Shown: one piece after another, positions 41,375-45,099 of the stretch | How positions within the stretch are numbered: position 1 is the first letter of the stretch | Layout: each line of letters starts with the position of its first letter | Origin: an uncultured Erwinia sp. | GTDB lineage: Bacteria; Pseudomonadota; Gammaproteobacteria; Enterobacterales; Enterobacteriaceae | Assembly: GCA_946221915.1 (NCBI GenBank) | Contig: CAMIKG010000040.1 | Location: 1 to 45,099, forward strand | Length of the DNA stretch: 45,099 bases | Reading direction: 5' to 3' | The notes under the pieces: generated by a model | Database searches by the model: none | Told to the model about the DNA's origin: nothing | The model's input: the letters and a program-made list of their open reading frames with translations, nothing else | Made by a program: the position numbers and the translations under genes

Positions 41375-41505
41375 AAGGAAGTCACATTCTTTGTCAGCTA
41401 TTTGAATGGACATAAGGATGCCACAGCTGGGGCTGAAAGTTGAAATAACTCAGCTGATAAAGTGGCAAAGATTTCTGAATTGCGTGCGATGTTCCAACAA
41501 TAAAC

Positions 41506-41514
41506 TGTGGATAA
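41506..41514 (-). promoter_or_regulatory. Perfect DnaA box upstream of polA
   Basis: TGTGGATAA (complement TTATCCACA) is the consensus high-affinity DnaA box. It lies 132 bp upstream of the polA start codon. One 9-mer of this kind can occur by chance, so a role in polA control is a hypothesis. Confidence 0.4.
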
Positions 41515-41763
41515 CTTTGTGCGTAAGTTTCCTAAGATATTGTTATCTACAATATTAAGAATCAAATCTCATATTAAAAATCAATACTTTCATTTAGTTA
41601 GTGAAGTGATGCCGGATGTTTTTTGCTATGCACAGAATTGCTTTAGTGTGGATACAAATATTTTTTATCTGCCATAAAAACAACATCAATAGCTAAATAT
41701 TGTCTGTATTAACGTTATTTCTCCTGACGGCAGAGAAGCGACGCTGATTAGCGGGAAAAAGAA

Positions 41764-41787
41764 AAACGCCGGGGAAAACCGGCGTTT
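41764..41787 (-). terminator. Terminator of dsbA
   Basis: A 9-bp stem AAACGCCGG/CCGGCGTTT with a GGAAAA loop, 16 nt downstream of dsbA; the leftward strand continues with a T-rich stretch. Confidence 0.85.
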
Positions 41788-41802
41788 AGAGAGGAAAGGA
41801 AT

Positions 41803-42432
41803 TTACTTCTGGCTGACCAGGAATTTGACCACGTTGGCATATTCCTGAACAAAATTATCCATGGAGCTGGTATCGAGACCGCCATTGTTAACCATATATT
41901 TACCGCTAACAAAGATTGCCGGAACACCACGCAGATCGACGTCAGCCGCCGCTTTTTCCTGCTGTGCTACCAGTGCCTTCACAGCAAAGCTATTCCAGGC
42001 TGCATCGTAATCTTCCGCAGTAATACCTGCAGCGTTGATAAACACTTCTTTCAGGCTGGCAGGAGAGGTGATGGTCTGGGTTTTCTGGATGCCATCAAAG
42101 ATTGGCGCGGTAACTTTATCTTCCACGCCCAGCGCCATTGCCACAGCCCAGGCCTGGGTAACTGCTTTGCCCATATCGCCGCCCAGGAATTCGACGTGGT
42201 ATTTGGTCACATTGACGTCTTTCGGCAGGTTTTTCTTCACGTTCTCACTGACGTGATAAACGCGCTCAAACTGGTAGCAGTGCGGACAATAAAATGAGAA
42301 AAACTCGAGAACCTTCGGTGCACCCGCAGCCGGCTTTTCCAGTGTCACATATTGCTGACCGTCGCTAAACTGTGCAGCAGACGCGCTGAATGCCAGGACC
42401 AGACCAGCAAGCGCAAACCAAATCTTTTTCAT
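41803..42432 (-). CDS. Periplasmic disulfide oxidoreductase DsbA
   Basis: A 209-residue protein (E. coli 208). Residues 1-19 are the signal peptide with cleavage at FSASA/AQFSDG. The active site CPHC is at residues 49-52 in the thioredoxin fold, and the cis-proline loop RGVPAIFV is present. DsbA introduces disulfides into exported proteins and is reoxidised by DsbB. It lies 26 bp downstream of srkA and is likely co-transcribed with it, as in E. coli. Confidence 0.98.
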   Translation of the reverse strand: MKKIWFALAGLVLAFSASAAQFSDGQQYVTLEKPAAGAPKVLEFFSFYCPHCYQFERVYHVSENVKKNLPKDVNVTKYHVEFLGGDMGKAVTQAWAVAMALGVEDKVTAPIFDGIQKTQTITSPASLKEVFINAAGITAEDYDAAWNSFAVKALVAQQEKAAADVDLRGVPAIFVSGKYMVNNGGLDTSSMDNFVQEYANVVKFLVSQK

Positions 42433-42458
42433 CTTGAATATCTCTCCTTAATACAACG

Positions 42459-43445
42459 TCAAAATGCAGACATTAACTGCAGCGGTGGCTCCTGCAACAG
42501 CTTATCCTGCTCATCAAAAATGGAAATTTGTCTGCGCCAGAAGTCCTCATCCGTCATCCACGGAAAGCTTCTCGGAAAAGCAGGATCCTGCCAGCGGCGC
42601 ACAACCCAGGCCAGATAATAAACCATCCGCATAGCGCGTAAAGGTTCAATCAGTGACAATTCATGTGCATTGAAGTCACTGAATTCACTATAAGCTTCCA
42701 GCAAAATATCCCACTGGATGCGCTGCTCCTGACGATCGCCATTCACCAGCATCCATAAATCCTGCACCGCCGGGCCATTGCGGGCATCATCGAGATCCAC
42801 AAAGAGCGGACCATCGCGCCACAGGATATTACCAGGATGACAATCGCCATGCAGACGTAACGGCGTCCAGTCAGTATGCCAGCAGCTTTGTAAAGAAGTG
42901 ATCAGCCGATCCAGACTTTGTAACAATTGAACTTTCAATGTCGCCGGAACGAGTTCACTGTTTTCCAGCACCAGCCGCGGTTCGTGCACATACTCCTGCA
43001 GACCTATGGTCGGACGCGCAGCGAAAGCGTTTTTTTTTCCCGTCTGATGAATGCGGCCAAGAAAACGTCCAACCCATTCCATCTGGTCATCATTGTCAGT
43101 CTCGTACTGACGACCGCCCAGACTGGGGAAAACAGCAAAATAGAAACCATCGCGCTGGTGCAGCATCTGCCCCTGCAGGATCAGCGGTGCAGCAATCGGC
43201 ACTTCATCGGCAAGCAGTTCAGCGGCGAATTGATGTTCTTCAATGACTTGTGCTGACGTCCAGCGTTGCGGGCGATAAAACTTAACCACGTAGCGCTTCT
43301 TATCTTCGTCCGAGAACTGGTAAACCCGGTTCTCATAGCTATTGAGTGGCGTCAGCCCGGATTCCACACGTAAGCCGGTGTCCCATAATGCATCAACAAT
43401 GGCATCAGGATTAAGCGTCTGGAAGTTAAAAGCGGCTTGATTCAT
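42459..43445 (-). CDS. Stress response kinase SrkA (YihE/RdoA)
   Basis: A 328-residue serine/threonine kinase of the choline-kinase-like fold, the E. coli length. LHGDCHPGNILW carries the catalytic Asp and the Asn, and VDLDDARNGPA the metal-binding Asp. In E. coli SrkA protects cells from MazF-mediated death and is under Cpx control with dsbA. It is the first gene of the srkA-dsbA operon. Confidence 0.97.
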   Translation of the reverse strand: MNQAAFNFQTLNPDAIVDALWDTGLRVESGLTPLNSYENRVYQFSDEDKKRYVVKFYRPQRWTSAQVIEEHQFAAELLADEVPIAAPLILQGQMLHQRDGFYFAVFPSLGGRQYETDNDDQMEWVGRFLGRIHQTGKKNAFAARPTIGLQEYVHEPRLVLENSELVPATLKVQLLQSLDRLITSLQSCWHTDWTPLRLHGDCHPGNILWRDGPLFVDLDDARNGPAVQDLWMLVNGDRQEQRIQWDILLEAYSEFSDFNAHELSLIEPLRAMRMVYYLAWVVRRWQDPAFPRSFPWMTDEDFWRRQISIFDEQDKLLQEPPLQLMSAF

Positions 43446-43526
43446 TGCGCAGGTTCGCTATTTTCGCTACAGATTAGCGATAAAGCATATCACTAAAAGA
43501 CCTGCGGATTCGCTGAAGGTTCCGAT

Positions 43527-43796
43527 TTAATCCTTGATTACGCCTCGTGCACGCAGCAGTGCGGTTTTGAAATCTTCTTCATAATCTTTTTTCAGCCCCG
43601 GGATTTCCTCTGTTTTATCCGCATCGCGCATTTTCAGGTGATAGATCAGGATATCGTCGGTCAGTTGATCAATTGGGCCAGAGAAACCTGACTCTGCAGC
43701 CAGTTTCTGCAAAAATTGCAGCAGATTGAGGTCGGGCTCTTTTTGCCATGCTGGCTGAAGGAGTGAAATCAGTTCGTTAAGACGATGACATTTCAT
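43527..43796 (-). CDS. YihD family protein
   Basis: An 89-residue cytoplasmic protein, DUF1040 family. LNELISLLQPAWQKEPDLNL and the end DYEEDFKTALLRARGVIKD are nearly the same as E. coli YihD (89 residues). The function is unknown. It lies between srkA and the divergent mobA, as in E. coli. Confidence 0.96.
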   Translation of the reverse strand: MKCHRLNELISLLQPAWQKEPDLNLLQFLQKLAAESGFSGPIDQLTDDILIYHLKMRDADKTEEIPGLKKDYEEDFKTALLRARGVIKD

Positions 43797-43871
43797 ACTG
43801 GCGTTCCTTAAACAAGATATCCCGTTACGGTAGCAGGGTTAATTCCACATGAAAAGAGAGGTTTTACACTC

Positions 43872-44471
43872 ATGGACGCGCAGAGCACAGGAGCACTGGC
43901 AGAGGTAACCGGCGTTATTCTCGCCGGTGGACGTGGCAGTCGAATGGGAGGCGAAGATAAAGGCCTGGTGATGCTTAATGGGCAGCCACTTTACCAGCAT
44001 GTTCTGCAGCGCGTGCAGCCACAGGTGGCAACGGTATGTATCAGTGCCAATCGCAATCAGACACGTTACCTGCAGAGTGGTTTTCCGGTGATTGCCGATA
44101 GCATTCCAGGCTATGCCGGCCCGCTGGCAGGCATGCTGGCGGCGTTGCAGAGCGTCAAAACCTCATGGGCGCTGTTTGTCTCCTGCGATACACCGTTTAT
44201 TCCCTGGCACCTGGCGCAACAGTTATGGCAGCAGCGAGGGGAAGCCAGTGCGGTCTGGGTGCGCAATGCAGATCGTGACCATCCCACGATGGCGCTGATA
44301 CACCGGCAGGCTATTGAACCACTGGAAGCTTTCCTGCAGCGTGGCGATCGAAAGTTAATGCTTTTCCTTGTCGGGATCGACGCAAAACCTGTTATTTTCA
44401 ACGATGATCCGCAGTGTTTTGCCAATATCAACACGCCGGGTGATCTGCACCATTATCAGGAGAACAATTAG
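43872..44471 (+). CDS. Molybdenum cofactor guanylyltransferase MobA
   Basis: A 199-residue enzyme that joins GMP from GTP to molybdopterin cofactor, forming the guanine dinucleotide needed by DMSO-reductase-family enzymes. The nucleotide-binding signature VILAGGRGSRMGGEDKGLV is near residues 15-33, and SCDTPFIP carries the Mg-binding Asp. It overlaps no neighbour and its stop is 1 bp before mobB, so both are one operon. Confidence 0.96.
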   Translation: MDAQSTGALAEVTGVILAGGRGSRMGGEDKGLVMLNGQPLYQHVLQRVQPQVATVCISANRNQTRYLQSGFPVIADSIPGYAGPLAGMLAALQSVKTSWALFVSCDTPFIPWHLAQQLWQQRGEASAVWVRNADRDHPTMALIHRQAIEPLEAFLQRGDRKLMLFLVGIDAKPVIFNDDPQCFANINTPGDLHHYQENN

Positions 44472-44472
44472 T

Positions 44473-44976
44473 ATGCTCCCTATGATTGCGTTCGCCGCCT
44501 GGAGCGGCAGCGGTAAAACAACCTTACTGGAGCAGCTCATTCCGTTGCTGAAAGCACGCCAGATTCGTTGCGGATTAATCAAACATACCCATCATCAGAT
44601 GGATATCGATACACCGGGAAAAGACAGCTACCGTCTGCGTAAGGCTGGCGCAAATCAGGTTCTGGTCGCCAGCCAGCAGCGCTGGGCATTAATGACGGAA
44701 ACAGCGGATAACAACCAACCGATAGATCTGCATTTTCTGGCCAGTCGCCTTGATGCATCGCTACTGGATCTGGTTCTGGTGGAAGGTTTTAAAGATGAAA
44801 GCGTACCGAAGATTGTCGTCTGGCGGGAAGAAACGGGACGCGATGCTGCTGAGCTGCTGGATAAGCACGTGATTGCCGTTGCCAGCGATCGGCCGTTAAC
44901 AGTTGATGTGCCCTGGCTGGATCTGAATCGGCCAGAACAAGTGGCTGATTTTATTACGCAATGGCTGAAGTTATAG
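44473..44976 (+). CDS. Molybdopterin-guanine dinucleotide adapter MobB
   Basis: A 167-residue GTP-binding protein that assists MobA. The P-loop AAWSGSGKTTLLEQLIP is at the N-terminus, HTHHQMDIDTPGKDSYRLRK follows, and VEGFKDE marks the C-terminal part. E. coli MobB has 175 residues. The start ATG 44473 lies 1 bp after the mobA stop; the frame is open further upstream within mobA but without family support. Confidence 0.95.
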   Translation: MLPMIAFAAWSGSGKTTLLEQLIPLLKARQIRCGLIKHTHHQMDIDTPGKDSYRLRKAGANQVLVASQQRWALMTETADNNQPIDLHFLASRLDASLLDLVLVEGFKDESVPKIVVWREETGRDAAELLDKHVIAVASDRPLTVDVPWLDLNRPEQVADFITQWLKL

Positions 44977-45056
44977 CTCGTCTTTTTGCGCAGAACACCA
45001 GAATACCGGGGTCTGTGAGGGGAAGTTGTGGATTATATTTCTGACGCACAAACGCA

Positions 45057-45083
45057 AAAAACCCCCAGCTTTCGCTGAGGGTT
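45057..45083 (-). terminator. Terminator of a leftward rRNA operon outside the window
   Basis: A hairpin AACCCTCAGC/GCTGGGGGTT (one mismatch) with a GAAA loop is followed on the leftward strand by five T. The preceding leftward bases CATCAAAC resemble the 3' end of enterobacterial 5S rRNA (CAGGCAT then CAAA). In E. coli an rRNA operon lies beside mobAB. Confidence 0.65.
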
Positions 45084-45099
45084 TCTGCTTTGTTTGATG

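Larger units (their letters stand above)
41414..41802. other. AT-rich gap in place of yihF-yihG
   Basis: About 390 bases between polA and dsbA, where E. coli has yihF and yihG. No coding signal is seen. It holds one perfect DnaA box and a short hairpin ATATTGT/ACAATAT near 41540, and should include the polA promoter. Confidence 0.5.

Noticed and set aside
1..45099. CRISPR arrays, tRNA genes, insertion sequences or prophage genes
   Set aside because: No regular repeat-spacer array, no cloverleaf sequence and no transposase, integrase or phage structural gene was recognised in reading both strands.

Overview
The window is chromosomal DNA of a gammaproteobacterium of the order Enterobacterales. 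Many proteins are near-identical in length and sequence to their Escherichia coli counterparts (SpoT, RecG, GlnA, PolA, HemN, DsbA), and two sRNAs are recognisable, CsrC and Spot 42. The gene order joins two blocks that are apart in E. coli: yicG-ligB-gmk-rpoZ-spoT-trmH-recG-xanP-yicH, and fabY-dtd-yihY-yihX-typA-glnALG-yshB-hemN-yihI-csrC-yihA-spf-polA-dsbA-srkA-yihD-mobAB. gltS, yihF and yihG are missing. This fits an Erwinia/Pantoea-like member (Erwiniaceae); the family is an inference, the order is well supported.

The left 12.4 kb is an accessory region, partly AT-rich. It starts with an AbiEi-type antitoxin gene that is followed by an unrecognised 61-residue gene where the AbiEii toxin would be expected. 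Next come a ccdAB toxin-antitoxin pair and a gene-poor stretch with a 20-bp perfect hairpin. A chromosomal bacteriocin unit follows: a LexA/SOS box, a 445-residue colicin with an A-type pore domain, and a convergent four-helix membrane immunity gene. After this lie a run of leftward genes (MFS transporter, DUF1471 periplasmic peptide, ABM-fold protein, isochorismatase-like hydrolase, exported unknown, LuxR-type regulator). Upstream of that regulator are two small genes, one interrupted at a run of eight A residues. An SRPBCC protein, an orphan DNase-colicin immunity protein (Im9 family), a small antisense ORF and a second LuxR-type regulator complete the region. Bacteriocin production, protection against bacteriocins, and toxin-antitoxin genes are its common theme.

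From 12.8 to 24.9 kb the window is core genome: a TRIC-family membrane protein (yicG), convergent with and overlapping ligB; the gmk-rpoZ-spoT-trmH-recG cluster (GMP kinase, RNA polymerase omega, ppGpp metabolism, tRNA methylation, fork repair); the xanthine permease xanP behind a pair of PurR-like boxes; and the AsmA-family yicH.

From 24.9 to 45.1 kb the window holds the leftward yihX-yihY-dtd-fabY cluster and typA, which is divergent from the nitrogen-control genes glnA-glnL-glnG (NtrC sites and a sigma-54 promoter are visible). The small membrane protein yshB, leftward hemN with a small upstream gene, yihI, csrC, rightward yihA, leftward spf and polA, leftward dsbA-srkA and yihD, and rightward mobAB follow. 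The last bases look like the 3' end and terminator of a leftward rRNA operon, as expected beside mobAB in E. coli.
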